This document shows positions 14,850 through 22,950 of a stretch of DNA of 27,668 nt, piece by piece (the first letter of the stretch is position 1; each line of letters begins with the position of its first letter). The DNA is from Actinomycetes bacterium (GTDB lineage: Bacteria > Actinomycetota > Actinomycetes > Mycobacteriales > Micromonosporaceae): assembly GCA_023437285.1 (NCBI GenBank), contig JAEZGP010000255.1, positions 1-27,668 on the forward strand, written 5' to 3'. The position numbers and the translations under genes are program-made. The notes beneath the pieces are model-generated. The model had not been told where the DNA came from. It saw nothing but the letters and a program-made list of their open reading frames with translations, and ran no database searches.

Positions 14850-15473
14850 ATGGCTGGTCTGCCTAGCAACGATCAAGTCAGTCCGCTGAGCTGGATGCGT
14901 GGCAAGCGCGAGGAGCGGGCCACCCGCAAGCTCATGACGCAGCGGGCCCGCGTGGTCGCGCAGGTCGAGCTTCTCGGTCCGCAGTGGCGGGTGCTCGACC
15001 TCAACCCCGCCGACCCCGACTTCATCGCCATCGGGCCCGGCGGCATTTTCTCCGTCACCGTGTGCGACCACGGCCGCGCCAAGGTCGAGGTCGCCGGCGA
15101 CGTCGTGCAGATCGAGGGCCGCCGCCCGCCGTACGTGCAGATGGCCCGCAAGGAGGCGCAGCGCATCAGCGACACGCTCACCAAAGCGGCCGGACGGCGC
15201 ATCCCGGTCATCCCCATGCTCGCGTTCATGGGCAGCGGTCAGCTCGTCTACTGGGGAAAGCAGCCTGAGGGATGCGTAGTGGCCTCCTACCGGGACCTGC
15301 GCCGCGCGCTGGACGCGCATGGCAACCGACTCGGCCAGACTACGATCGACAAGCTCTGCGCGCTGGCAGACCACCCCGAGACGTGGATTAATCACTCGAA
15401 CGAGGACGCACCGAACTACCGGTGGTACGCCGAGGGGGCCGGGCCCGCTGACAAGAGGCCCGACCGGCGCTAG
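14850..15473 (+). CDS. NERD-like (nuclease-related domain) protein
   Basis: 207 aa. The core W-R-V-L-D-L-N-P-A-D-P-D-F-I-A-I-G-P-G-G-I-F-S-V resembles the NERD/restriction-endonuclease-like strand pair, and the following Q-M-A-R-K-E-A-Q-R-I helix and IPVIPMLAFMG strand fit that fold. The usual E-x-K or Q-x-K after the second strand is replaced by T-V-C-D-H-G-R-A-K, so catalytic activity is doubtful. The C-terminal tail (about 170-207) is hydrophilic. ATG 14850 is preferred over GTG 14829 because GAAGGG lies 6 nt upstream. Function unknown; family assignment tentative. It stands alone with its own promoter candidate. Confidence 0.7.
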   Translation: MAGLPSNDQVSPLSWMRGKREERATRKLMTQRARVVAQVELLGPQWRVLDLNPADPDFIAIGPGGIFSVTVCDHGRAKVEVAGDVVQIEGRRPPYVQMARKEAQRISDTLTKAAGRRIPVIPMLAFMGSGQLVYWGKQPEGCVVASYRDLRRALDAHGNRLGQTTIDKLCALADHPETWINHSNEDAPNYRWYAEGAGPADKRPDRR

Positions 15474-15531
15474 CGTCGACACCAAGCCAGTGCCGCCCGC
15501 GCCGTCCCGCGCGTGCGGAGGGGAGGGTGTC

Positions 15532-15972
15532 GTGGCGCACGTCGAACTGTCGCTCATCGAAGCGTCCGAAGCCGTCGGAGCGGCCGAGCGCACTCTCGAT
15601 CGCTGGCTGCGTCCGGTGATCACGGCAGAGGAGCCGTGCGTCCTTCTCGACGCCGACGGCGTCGTCGTCGCCGCGTCCCCGGCGTGCGCGCCGTTCTTCT
15701 CCGTACCGCCGGCTGAGGCCGTCGGACGGCGGCTCGTCGGCGAGGTGCTGCGCCTGGTCGACTTCAGCGGCGCCAACGCCGAACTGCCCGAGTGGGAGGC
15801 CGAGAAGGTCCCGCCGATGCTCGCGCTCACCTCCGGCGCGCTCGCCCGCGGCCTGCTGCGGGCCGTCGGCCCGGCCGCCACGTTGACCCTCGATTCCGTG
15901 ACAACCCCGCTGCGCGAGGGCGGCGCCGTCGTCGGCTCGCTCACCTTTTTCGCCACCGTATGCGGCACATAG
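15532..15972 (+). CDS. Small PAS-like domain protein
   Basis: 146 aa. After a short helical N-terminus (HVELSLIEASEAVGAAERTL) the sequence EEPCVLLDADGVVVAASPACAPFFSVPPAEAVGRRL has the PAS pattern of strand, N-A-type turn and helix, and the C-terminus forms two strands (ATLTLDSVTTPLREGGAVVGSLTFFATV). No kinase, DNA-binding or other output domain is attached, so it may be a stand-alone ligand sensor or protein-interaction module. GTG 15532 is chosen because GGAGGGGAGGG lies directly upstream; GTG 15527 is out of frame. Ligand and partner unknown. Confidence 0.65.
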   Translation: MAHVELSLIEASEAVGAAERTLDRWLRPVITAEEPCVLLDADGVVVAASPACAPFFSVPPAEAVGRRLVGEVLRLVDFSGANAELPEWEAEKVPPMLALTSGALARGLLRAVGPAATLTLDSVTTPLREGGAVVGSLTFFATVCGT

Positions 15973-16053
15973 AGGTTCGCCGCGTCACGGCCGCTCGGCA
16001 TCGATGATGTCTCAATCGGCGGCCCGCCCGTACGGAGCCGGCGAGCAGTGCCC

Positions 16054-16059
16054 TAGCCT
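16054..16059 (+). promoter_or_regulatory. -10 box TAGCCT for leaderless ACT gene
   Basis: TAGCCT ends exactly 6 nt before GTG 16066, and no ribosome-binding site is present. Confidence 0.45.
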
Positions 16060-16065
16060 TTGTGC

Positions 16066-16446
16066 GTGCTTGATCTCGTCCTGCTGCCGGACGACTACGC
16101 GGTGTGCCGGCTCGAACGGGGCGTCGCGCTGCCCCCGATCGAGCCCGGCCGAGACGCCGTCGTCTCGGTGACCCACTCCCCGGACGAGACCTCCGTGATC
16201 TGCCCCGCGAGCCTGGCCCCGGAGGGCGCCACCACGAACACGCCGTGGCGCTGCCTGCAGGTCTCCGGCCCCGTCGACTTTGCCCTCACCGGCATCCTCG
16301 CCTCACTGGTCAACCCGCTCGCCGAGGCCCGGGTCAACGTCTTCGCGTTCTCCACCTACGACACCGACTACATCCTCGTGCCGACCGTACGGCTGACGGA
16401 GGCCCTCACCGCGCTGTCCGGCGCGGGCCACCGCATCGCGACATGA
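16066..16446 (+). CDS. ACT domain-containing protein
   Basis: 126 aa. The N-terminal LDLVLLPDDYAVCRL, the central VVSVTHSPDETSVICP and the C-terminal block WRCLQVSGPVDFALTGILASLVNPLAEARVNVFAFSTYDTDYILVP show two ACT-type units (CASTOR/ACT_7-like). These bind amino acids or similar small ligands. No enzyme domain is present. GTG 16066 is preferred over TTG 16060 because of the TAGCCT box. It lies 20 bp before prephenate dehydratase, which carries its own ACT domain; the adjacency suggests but does not prove a link to aromatic amino-acid control. Confidence 0.8.
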   Translation: MLDLVLLPDDYAVCRLERGVALPPIEPGRDAVVSVTHSPDETSVICPASLAPEGATTNTPWRCLQVSGPVDFALTGILASLVNPLAEARVNVFAFSTYDTDYILVPTVRLTEALTALSGAGHRIAT

Positions 16447-16454
16447 TGCGGCAC

Positions 16455-16460
16455 TAGGCT
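16455..16460 (+). promoter_or_regulatory. -10 box TAGGCT for leaderless pheA
   Basis: TAGGCT ends 6 nt before ATG 16467, the same layout as the gene before it (TAGCCT), so the two adjacent genes may each have a leaderless promoter. Confidence 0.45.
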
Positions 16461-16466
16461 GGCCTG

Positions 16467-17402
16467 ATGCCGTTGCGCTACACGTACCTCGGGCCCGAGG
16501 GCACCTTCTCCGAGCAGGCCCTGCGCACCCTGCCGGAGGTCGCGGACGCCGCCGTCACCGCCGCCCGCAGCGTCCCCGAGGCCCTCGACGCCGTCCGGGC
16601 CGGCGAGGCCGACGCCGCGCTCGTGCCGCTGGAGAACTCGATCGGCGGCGCCGTCGCCGTCACCCTCGACGAACTGGCCTCCGGCGCGCCGCTCATGATC
16701 ACGCGCGAGGTGCTGCTGCCGGTGCAGTTCGTGCTCGGCGCGCGGCCCGGCGTCGACCTCGACGCCGTGACGACCATCGCCGCGCACCCCCAGGCCGCCA
16801 CGCAGTGCCGCAACTGGCTGCGCAAGAACGCCCCGGCCGCGACCGTGGTCGAGGTGCTGTCCAACGCGGCGGCCGCGATCGGCGCGGCCAACGGGGAGTA
16901 CGACGCGGGGATCTGCGCGCCGATCGGCGCCGCCCGGCACGGGCTGCGGCTGCTGGGCGAGAACATCGCCGACCACGCCGACGCGGTGACGCGGTTCGCG
17001 CTGGTCACCCGCCCGGCCGTACCCGGGCCGCCCACCGGCGACGACGCCACCTCGCTGGTCGTGTTCATCGCCCACGACCGGGTCGGCGCCCTGTTGCAGG
17101 TGCTCACGGAGTTCGCCCTGCGCGGGGTTAACCTCACCCGCATCGAGTCGCGGCCCACGGGCGAGCGACTCGGCCGGTACATGTTCTTCTTCGACTGCGA
17201 GGGGCACGTGGCCGAGGCCCGGCTCGGCGAGGCGCTGATGGGCCTGCACCGGGTCAGCGCCGACGTCCGCTTCCTCGGGTCGTACCCCCGCGCGCGGCTG
17301 GGCCAGAGCGCCGGCGGTGGCGAGTTCGCACCCGGCACGACCGACGCCGACTACGCCGAGGCCGCCGACTGGCTGGCCCGCCTGCGCGCCGGCGAAGCCT
17401 GA
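16467..17402 (+). CDS. pheA: Prephenate dehydratase
   Basis: 311 aa. The enzyme decarboxylates and dehydrates prephenate to phenylpyruvate, the last committed step to phenylalanine. The N-terminal PDT domain opens with RYTYLGPEGTFSEQAL and contains ALVPLENSIGGAV, INEA-like NAAAAIGAANGEYDAGICA and the catalytic T-R-F motif in DAVTRFALV. The C-terminal ACT domain (about 193-270) has SLVVFIAHDRVGALLQVL and the ESRP motif (LTRIESRPTGERLG), which binds Phe for feedback inhibition. No chorismate mutase domain is fused, as usual in actinobacteria. It converges with the AIM24 gene, with 9 bp between the stops. Confidence 0.95.
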   Translation: MPLRYTYLGPEGTFSEQALRTLPEVADAAVTAARSVPEALDAVRAGEADAALVPLENSIGGAVAVTLDELASGAPLMITREVLLPVQFVLGARPGVDLDAVTTIAAHPQAATQCRNWLRKNAPAATVVEVLSNAAAAIGAANGEYDAGICAPIGAARHGLRLLGENIADHADAVTRFALVTRPAVPGPPTGDDATSLVVFIAHDRVGALLQVLTEFALRGVNLTRIESRPTGERLGRYMFFFDCEGHVAEARLGEALMGLHRVSADVRFLGSYPRARLGQSAGGGEFAPGTTDADYAEAADWLARLRAGEA

Positions 17403-17411
17403 CCCGCGGCG

Positions 17412-18146
17412 TCAGCTCAGCAGGCCGCCGAGCAGGCCGCCCTCGCCGGACTGCTGGCCGGAGCCATGCCCGGCCAGTCCACCGGGCGGCATCTCCGACG
17501 GCTGCACGACGACGCAGCCCTGGCCGGCGAAGCTCATCGTGAACGCCTCGCCGGTGGTGCGGCCGATCAGCGTGCCGAGGCCCAGCTGGTCGGCGCGGTG
17601 ATAGCCGGTCTGCAGGTTCGCCGACCAGCAGATGGCGGCCTGCGGGTCCGCGTACGTGGGCTGGTCGACCTGCAACACGACGGGCGTGCCGTGGGTGGTG
17701 ATCGCGATCCGGCCCTGGCCGCTGAAGACGCAGTTGAACAGGCCCGCCGAGGACAGCATGCCCATGCCCTGTACGAACTTGATGTCGTACTGCAGGGAGG
17801 ACTCGAAGGCCAGCACATTCGCGCCATTGATCGAGATGGCGTCACCCGGGTCGAGGTCGATGAGATAGACATCCTGCGCCTCGTTGGCGAGGAACACGTC
17901 ACCGCGGCCGACCATCTTCATCAGCGGCACGCCCTCGCCCGTGACCTTGCTCTTCAGCCACTTGCCGACGCCGCCCGCGCCGAGCGCCTGGAACTGCACC
18001 TGGCCCTGATACGCGACCATCGCACCCCGGCGACACATGATCTCGCCGTTGAGTTCGACCTTGAGCATCTTGGAGTTCTGCAGCCGAAGTCCCGGTGTGT
18101 CGGACTCTTTCTCCAGGTTGTCGGCTGCGAACAGGGCGCTACGCAT
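17412..18146 (-). CDS. AIM24 family protein
   Basis: 244 aa beta-rich protein of the AIM24/DUF124 family. Recognisable stretches are LKVELNGEIMCRRGAMVAYQGQVQF, GRGDVFLANEAQDVYLIDLDPGD, and the double-beta-helix-like part with GPVVLQ-type strands, ending in TGEAFTMSFAGQGCVVVQPSE. The C-terminal tail is Gly/Ser-rich (G-G-L-L-G-G-L-L-S). Yeast AIM24 is mitochondrial; the bacterial role is unknown. Start 18146 is chosen over 18200 because AAGGA lies 6 nt upstream on the minus strand. It is last of three minus-strand genes (after OsmC and the metallopeptidase), 50 bp from its neighbour. Confidence 0.85.
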   Translation of the reverse strand: MRSALFAADNLEKESDTPGLRLQNSKMLKVELNGEIMCRRGAMVAYQGQVQFQALGAGGVGKWLKSKVTGEGVPLMKMVGRGDVFLANEAQDVYLIDLDPGDAISINGANVLAFESSLQYDIKFVQGMGMLSSAGLFNCVFSGQGRIAITTHGTPVVLQVDQPTYADPQAAICWSANLQTGYHRADQLGLGTLIGRTTGEAFTMSFAGQGCVVVQPSEMPPGGLAGHGSGQQSGEGGLLGGLLS

Positions 18147-18196
18147 GAGGGTTCCTTCCGCCCAGAGGGGTACCTCCGCGACGGTAGGAGGTGCCG

Positions 18197-18559
18197 TCAA
18201 TCCCAGCCCAATTCGTGCAGCCGTGCGTCGTCGATACCGAAGTGATGGGCGATCTCGTGCACCACCGTGATCGCGACCTCGTCGATGACGTCTTCCTCGG
18301 TGTCGCAGATGCGCAGGGTGGGATTGCGGAAGATCAGGATGCGGTCGGGCAGCACGCCGGCGTAGTCCCAGCCCCGCTCCGTGAGCGCGTGCCCCTCATA
18401 GAGGCCCAGCAGCTCCGCCTCGCCCGGCGGCGGGTCGTCCTCGACCAGGATCACCACGTTGCTCATCAGCTTGAGCAACTGCGGCGGCACCTCGTCGAGC
18501 GCCTCGCCGACCAGCTCCTCGAAGCGCTCGCGACTCATCTGTACCGCCACGCCGTCCAT
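18197..18559 (-). CDS. Minimal zinc metallopeptidase family protein (zincin fold)
   Basis: 120 aa. The C-terminus carries HEIAHHFGIDDARLHELGW: H101 and H105 of HExxH, with a further ligand at about 113-116. The N-terminal part has FEELVGEALDEVP and VVILVEDDPP, as in the small PF06262-type minimal metallopeptidases (also named DUF1025). The substrate is unknown; a cytoplasmic protease is likely. The start at ATG 18559 has no clear ribosome-binding site; ATG 18538 (M-S-R-E-R) is an alternative. Directly upstream is an extremely G-rich hairpin (18584-18604). Confidence 0.85.
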   Translation of the reverse strand: MDGVAVQMSRERFEELVGEALDEVPPQLLKLMSNVVILVEDDPPPGEAELLGLYEGHALTERGWDYAGVLPDRILIFRNPTLRICDTEEDVIDEVAITVVHEIAHHFGIDDARLHELGWD

Positions 18560-18583
18560 TGTGCCGGCTGGGCGGTGGGGGGG

Positions 18584-18604
18584 GCGGGGGGGGCCGCCCC
18601 CCGC
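18584..18604 (-). terminator. GC hairpin with long G runs after OsmC
   Basis: An 8-bp perfect stem (GCGGGGGG at 18584-18591 pairs with CCCCCCGC at 18597-18604, 5-nt loop) lies between the OsmC stop and the metallopeptidase start. It has no U tract, so termination is uncertain. The + strand also has runs of 8 G on each side of a single C (18577-18593), able to form a G-quadruplex. Confidence 0.4.
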
Positions 18605-18617
18605 GCCACCCCGGCGG

Positions 18618-19046
18618 TCAGATGAGGTTGGCGGACAGGGTGATCTCGGTGCCCGGGGCCAGCAGGCGCGAGATCGGGCAGCCGGTCTTGGTGGCCTCAG
18701 CCAGCTTCTGGAACTCGGCCTCGTCGATGCCGGGCACCTCGCCGGTCGTCGTGAGGTCGATGCGGGTAACGGTCTGCGCGCCGTCGACCGGCTCCAGGTG
18801 GACGGCGGCCGCCGTCTCCACGGAGGTGGGCGGGAACCCGGCGTCGGTGAGCGCCTTGGCCAGCGCCATCGAGAAGCAACCGGCGTGCGCGGCGCCGATC
18901 AGCTCCTCGGGGTTGGTGCCCTCACCCTCCTGGAACCGGGAACGGAAGGAGTAATTGCCCTCGTACCCACCCTGACCGGTGCGGACGACGCCGGTACCTT
19001 CGAGCAGCGTGCCCTGCCACAGGGCGGAAGCGTTGCGAATAGCCAT
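18618..19046 (-). CDS. OsmC family peroxiredoxin
   Basis: 142 aa. The two redox cysteines are in place: C57 in GAAHAGCFSMAL and C123 in TKTGCPISRLL, with the acidic P-E-E-L-I just before the first. OsmC/Ohr proteins reduce organic hydroperoxides in the cytoplasm using thiols; the length and the Y-E-G-N-Y-S-F-R-S-R start motif favour OsmC over Ohr. ATG 19046 is chosen because a TAACGT box (19059-19054, minus strand) ends 7 nt upstream, a leaderless layout; an in-frame extension to 19094 would add 16 non-conserved residues. It probably leads a transcript through the metallopeptidase and AIM24 genes, if the hairpin after it allows read-through. Confidence 0.9.
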   Translation of the reverse strand: MAIRNASALWQGTLLEGTGVVRTGQGGYEGNYSFRSRFQEGEGTNPEELIGAAHAGCFSMALAKALTDAGFPPTSVETAAAVHLEPVDGAQTVTRIDLTTTGEVPGIDEAEFQKLAEATKTGCPISRLLAPGTEITLSANLI

Positions 19047-19053
19047 GGCTGCG

Positions 19054-19059
19054 ACGTTA
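19054..19059 (-). promoter_or_regulatory. -10 box TAACGT for leaderless osmC-like gene
   Basis: Reading the minus strand, TAACGT ends 7 nt before ATG 19046; no ribosome-binding site is seen. Confidence 0.45.
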
Positions 19060-19121
19060 GCCCATGCGCGCGGGGCCTGGGCCATGTCGGCCACAGTGTT
19101 GCGCGCGAGCGCGGGGGCGGG

Positions 19122-19739
19122 TCAGCGGGCCCCGACGGTGGAGAAAACCGGCGCGGCCGACATCGCGGCGGGCGTCCACTCGTCGGCCAGCATGCCGAAG
19201 ATGGCCTGGTCGCAGCGTCCCGTCGGGAACGAGATCGCCTGCCGGCGCACGCCCTCGTACGTGAAGCCCAGCCGCTGCGCGACCGCGCGGCTGCGTACGT
19301 TCTCCGCCACGGTGCTGATCTCGACCCGGTCCAGCCGGTACGGGCCGAACGCCTGGTGCAGCAGCGCCCGCGCGCTGCGCGTGACCAGCCCACGTCCCTC
19401 GTACCAGGCGTCGATCCAGTAGCCGATCGAGCCCGCCGTGCGGGTGTCGTCCAGCCACAGCCCGCACGAGCCCACCAGTTCCCAGCCGTTGGCCGACCGC
19501 ACCACGATGGCCAGCGGCAGCTCCTGCCCCTCCGCCCAGCGGCGGGCCGACGCGGTGAGAAACGCCGTCGTGTCGGCCAGGTTCAGCGGCGCGCACGCCC
19601 ACGGCTCCCAGCGCGACAGTCGCTGCTGGTTGGCCATGAGCAGGTTGTGGTAGGGGCCCGCGATCGCCGGTGTGCGCACCATCAGCGCCGCGTCCTCACC
19701 GAGGGGCAGCACGAACGGCGCTTCCACCACGTATGACAC
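19122..19739 (-). CDS. GNAT family N-acetyltransferase (RimJ/RimL type)
   Basis: 205 aa. The acetyl-CoA-binding order is visible: LAIVVRSANGWELVGSCGLWLD, then IGYWIDAWYEGRGLVTRSARALL (the R/Q-x-x-G-x-G/A-like loop) and VEISTVAENVRSRAVAQRLGFTYEGVRRQ, the pattern of ribosomal-protein Ser/Ala acetyltransferases. The N-terminal S-R-W-E-P-W is typical of the same group. Substrate unknown. GTG 19739 is clearly the start: AGGAGG lies 5 nt upstream on the minus strand, and the longer open frame to 20018 has no conserved content. It is divergent from the membrane-protein gene at 19854. Confidence 0.88.
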   Translation of the reverse strand: MSYVVEAPFVLPLGEDAALMVRTPAIAGPYHNLLMANQQRLSRWEPWACAPLNLADTTAFLTASARRWAEGQELPLAIVVRSANGWELVGSCGLWLDDTRTAGSIGYWIDAWYEGRGLVTRSARALLHQAFGPYRLDRVEISTVAENVRSRAVAQRLGFTYEGVRRQAISFPTGRCDQAIFGMLADEWTPAAMSAAPVFSTVGAR

Positions 19740-19853
19740 GGTTGCCTCCTGGGCCGGGGATATCGATGCTGGCAGCCCAGGACCCGGTTTGTCCACCCAT
19801 CGTGATGCCGAGTACGCCGAGGTCGCGGCCGTCTTGGGATAGCTGTCGGGCCG

Positions 19854-20690
19854 GTGGTTTGGCACGATGAGGAGGTGGCTGGTGATATCGGCATCTGGCA
19901 GGACGAGCTGGGCCCGCCGGCAGGCGACCGGACGAAGGCCGCCCCGCGCCGACTGCGGCCGCGCGGTCAGTGGCCCCGCGGTCAGTGGCTGCGCCGGGCG
20001 ATGCTGCCCACCGGCCACGACGGCGGGCGGCAGACGGCGATCGCGCTCACCGTCGTCGGCGCCGTCGCGTTCGCGGCCTCGCTGATCGCCGACTGGCAGC
20101 GGATCAGCCTCGCCACAACGAGCGACGACGATCCCGTGTTCCGGCGCAGCTCCGAGTTCACCGCCGAGGTGACCTCGCAGGTAGGCGACCTCAACCTATT
20201 CGGCACCGTGTACCTGCTCGGCGTGATCGGGCTGCTCGTCGCGGCCGCCGTGGCGATCGGCCGGGCCGACGACGCCGCGCGGCTGCGCTTTCCCATCCTC
20301 GGCGGCGGGCTCGGCCTGGTCGCCATGCTGGTCGCTGTCGCGGTGCGCGCGTCGAGCGAGCGCCTGGACTCGAAGTCGTCGATCATCGACCAGCTGTCCT
20401 TGATGGCCGGCTTCGACGGCGAGGGCAACGTGGCGGTGAGCAGCGCCGTCACCCTCACCATGTCGGTGGGGTTGGGGCTGCTGTTCGCGTTCGCCGCGGT
20501 GCTACTGCCGTCCGGCGCCGTCTGGCTCACGGCGCGCGCCGCCCCACCCCGGGAGTACGCCGCACCGGCGGCGTCCGCGGCGGCCGACCCCGAGGCGGTC
20601 GAGGACCCCGAGCCGGACGTTGTCGAGGCGACCGATCCGTCCCGGTGGCGGCCCCGCGACCCCTACGACCTCACGGTCACCCCGAGCTGA
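19854..20690 (+). CDS. Four-helix integral membrane protein, unknown function
   Basis: 278 aa. An Arg/Pro-rich cytoplasmic N-terminus (about 1-55) is followed by four hydrophobic segments near 60-80 (AIALTVVGAVAFAASLIA), 113-137 (FGTVYLLGVIGLLVAAAVA), 147-165 (LGGGLGLVAMLVAVAVRA) and 200-228 (LTMSVGLGLLFAFAAVLLP). The C-terminal ~50 residues are acidic and Pro/Ala-rich, with D-P-S-R-W-R-P-R-D-P-Y-D near the end. I recognise no family. The start is uncertain: GTG 19854 or GTG 19875, where GAGGAG abuts the codon. A ribosome-independent start is possible, and no clear -10 was found. It precedes serS by 48 bp on the same strand. Confidence 0.7.
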   Translation: MVWHDEEVAGDIGIWQDELGPPAGDRTKAAPRRLRPRGQWPRGQWLRRAMLPTGHDGGRQTAIALTVVGAVAFAASLIADWQRISLATTSDDDPVFRRSSEFTAEVTSQVGDLNLFGTVYLLGVIGLLVAAAVAIGRADDAARLRFPILGGGLGLVAMLVAVAVRASSERLDSKSSIIDQLSLMAGFDGEGNVAVSSAVTLTMSVGLGLLFAFAAVLLPSGAVWLTARAAPPREYAAPAASAAADPEAVEDPEPDVVEATDPSRWRPRDPYDLTVTPS

Positions 20691-20724
20691 GCATATTGAT
20701 GTGAGGACGCCCGGCCCCGCCCGG

Positions 20725-20730
20725 TAAGCT
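20725..20730 (+). promoter_or_regulatory. -10 box TAAGCT upstream of serS
   Basis: TAAGCT ends 8 nt before GTG 20739 and no ribosome-binding site is present, so serS is probably leaderless or nearly so. The hexamer is the same as at the DUF5926 gene (13763). Confidence 0.45.
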
Positions 20731-20738
20731 CACGCGTT

Positions 20739-21998
20739 GTGATTGACCTGCGCCTGCTCCGAGAAGACCCCGACGTGGTTCGTGCCAGCCAGCGGGCCCG
20801 CGGCGAGTCGCCGGACGCCGTCGACGCGCTGCTCGCCGCCGACGAGGCGCGCCGCGCCGCCGTGCAACGCTTCGAGACGCTGCGCGCCGAGCAGAAGTCC
20901 CTGGGCAAGCAGGTCGCCGCCGCCAAGGGCGAGGAGAAGGCCGCGCTGCTGGCCCGTACCAAGGAGCTTTCGGCCGAGGTCAAAGCGGCCGAGACGGCCG
21001 CCACGGAGGCCGAGCAGGTCCTGCGTCAGGCCAACCTGGCCGTGCCGAACGTCGTCGAGGACGGCGCGCCGGCCGGCGGCGAGGACGACTACGTCGTGCT
21101 GCGCGAGGTCGGCGAGCGGCCGAGCATCGACAACCCGCGTGACCACCTGGAGCTGGGCGAGGGCCTGCGCGCCATCGACGTGGAGCGCGGCGCGAAGGTG
21201 TCGGGCAGCCGGTTCTACTACCTGACCGGGGTCGGCGCGCTGCTGCAACTCGGGCTGCTGCAACTGGCCATCCAGCAGGCCGTCGAGGTCGGGTTCACGC
21301 CGAGCATCACGCCCGTGCTGGTCAAGCCGGAGTCGATGGAGGGCACCGGGTTCCTCGGCGCGCACGCCAGCGAGATCTACCGGCTGGAGGCCGACGACCT
21401 CTACCTCGTCGGCACGAGCGAGGTCGCCCTGGCCGCCTACCACAGCGGCGAGATCATCGACCTGAACGACGGTCCGCTGCGCTACGCCGGCTGGTCGTCG
21501 TGCTTCCGCCGCGAGGCTGGGTCGTACGGCAAGGACGTGCGCGGCATCCTGCGGGTGCACCAGTTCGACAAGGTCGAGATGTTCGTCTTCTGCAAGCCGG
21601 AGGACGCCCACGACGAGCACCTGCGCCTGCTCGCCTGGGAGGAGGAGATGCTGGCCAAGGTCGAGGTGCCCTACCGGGTGATCGACGTGGCGGCCGGCGA
21701 CCTCGGCACGAGCGCGGCCCGCAAGTACGACTGCGAGGCGTGGCTGCCGTCGCAGCAGCGCTACCGCGAGCTGACCAGCACGTCGAACTGCACGACCTTC
21801 CAGGCGCGGCGACTCAACATCCGCTACCGCGACGCCGATGGCCGCACCCAGACGGCCGCCACGCTCAACGGCACCCTGGCCACCACCCGGTGGATCACCG
21901 CGATCCTGGAGAACCACCAGCTCCCCGACGGCTCGGTGCGCGTCCCCAAGGCGTTGCAGCAGTTCGTCGGCGGTCGGGACGTGCTCACTCCCAGTTAG
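20739..21998 (+). CDS. serS: Seryl-tRNA synthetase
   Basis: 419 aa class II aminoacyl-tRNA synthetase that charges tRNA-Ser. The N-terminal tRNA-binding coiled coil (about 1-110) opens with [17 protein letters not shown] and is rich in Ala/Glu/Lys. The catalytic core follows: [33 protein letters not shown], motif 2 ([31 protein letters not shown]) and motif 3 ([20 protein letters not shown]...VRVPKAL). [13 protein letters not shown] is the Ser-AMP region. All expected elements are intact and the length is normal. A tRNA-Ser gene lies about 4.3 kb downstream, probably by chance. Confidence 0.97.
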   Translation: MIDLRLLREDPDVVRASQRARGESPDAVDALLAADEARRAAVQRFETLRAEQKSLGKQVAAAKGEEKAALLARTKELSAEVKAAETAATEAEQVLRQANLAVPNVVEDGAPAGGEDDYVVLREVGERPSIDNPRDHLELGEGLRAIDVERGAKVSGSRFYYLTGVGALLQLGLLQLAIQQAVEVGFTPSITPVLVKPESMEGTGFLGAHASEIYRLEADDLYLVGTSEVALAAYHSGEIIDLNDGPLRYAGWSSCFRREAGSYGKDVRGILRVHQFDKVEMFVFCKPEDAHDEHLRLLAWEEEMLAKVEVPYRVIDVAAGDLGTSAARKYDCEAWLPSQQRYRELTSTSNCTTFQARRLNIRYRDADGRTQTAATLNGTLATTRWITAILENHQLPDGSVRVPKALQQFVGGRDVLTPS

Positions 21999-22044
21999 GG
22001 CGACGGCCTCCTTGCGGACATGGCCGCGACACTCCCGTCAGGGG

Positions 22045-22050
22045 TAATGT
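22045..22050 (+). promoter_or_regulatory. -10 box TAATGT upstream of HAD gene
   Basis: TAATGT lies in the 79-bp gap after serS, giving a ~20-nt leader that holds the AAGGAG ribosome-binding site (22067-22072). No -35 is evident. Confidence 0.35.
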
Positions 22051-22077
22051 TGTCGGCCCTTTCTTCAAGGAGTACGC

Positions 22078-22935
22078 ATGACCAGCAGCGTTGTGGTCAA
22101 CGCCGGTTCCACGTCGCGGACGTCGTCCCGGTTGCCCCGCATTATCGCCACCGACCTCGACGGCACCCTGGTGCGCGGCGACGAGACCGTGAGCGACTAC
22201 ACCAACGCGGTGCTGCGCCGGGCACGCGCCGCCGGAGTGACGATCGTCGGCGTCACCGGCCGCGGCCCGCGGCTGATCGAGCTGTGCCGCCGCGACCTGC
22301 CCGAGGCCGACTTCTTCGTGCTCGCCCAGGGCGCGTACGTCGTCGACCAGCGCGACCCGTCCCGGCCCGTCGTGCTGCGCCGCGACCGGATGCCCGGCGA
22401 GGACCTCGGCAACGCCCTGCGCCTGATGGAACTCGCCACGGGCGAGGCCCTGTCCGTCCTCGTCGAGGCCCTCGACGCGCCCCGCGCCCCGCTGTGGGGC
22501 GACCCGGGCGTCGTCTGGCCGTACCCCGAATGGCAGGTCTACGACCGGGCGTTGGCGCTTGCCGGGCCGGTCTACAAGGGCTTCGCGCGGGCGCCGGGCC
22601 TGACGGCCGACGAACTGCTCGCGGTCGCGCGCCGGGTGGTCCCCCTCGACCTGGCCGAGGTCACCCAGGCCGGGCTCGGCTACGTGGAGATCACCGCGCC
22701 GGGCGTGGACAAGGGCACCGGCCTGGCCATGGTGGCGCAGGCCATCAACGCCTCCCCGCTGGACGCGGTCGTCTTCGGCGACATGCCCAACGACGTACCC
22801 ATGTTCCGCTGGGCCGGCCGGGGCATCGCGGTCGCCAACGCCCACCCGGAGGTCATGGCGCTGGCCGCGGAGGTCACGGCCAGCAACGACGCCGACGGCG
22901 TGGCGGCGTGGGTGGAGTCCCTCCTGGACCGGTGA
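22078..22935 (+). CDS. Cof-type HAD superfamily hydrolase
   Basis: 285 aa. HAD motif I is IIATDLDGTLVRGDE (nucleophile Asp in D-L-D-G-T), motif II is GVTGRG, motif III contributes the Lys in VDKGTGL, and motif IV is VVFGDMPNDVPMFRWAG followed by GIAVANAHPEV. The large C2B-type cap lies between motifs II and III, as in Cof/YbiV phosphatases acting on sugar phosphates, phosphorylated flavins or pyridoxal phosphate; substrate not predictable. AAGGAG 6 nt before the ATG gives a strong ribosome-binding site. Convergent with the Bpa gene, 15 bp apart. Confidence 0.92.
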   Translation: MTSSVVVNAGSTSRTSSRLPRIIATDLDGTLVRGDETVSDYTNAVLRRARAAGVTIVGVTGRGPRLIELCRRDLPEADFFVLAQGAYVVDQRDPSRPVVLRRDRMPGEDLGNALRLMELATGEALSVLVEALDAPRAPLWGDPGVVWPYPEWQVYDRALALAGPVYKGFARAPGLTADELLAVARRVVPLDLAEVTQAGLGYVEITAPGVDKGTGLAMVAQAINASPLDAVVFGDMPNDVPMFRWAGRGIAVANAHPEVMALAAEVTASNDADGVAAWVESLLDR

Positions 22936-22950
22936 CCCGGTGCGGGACGG

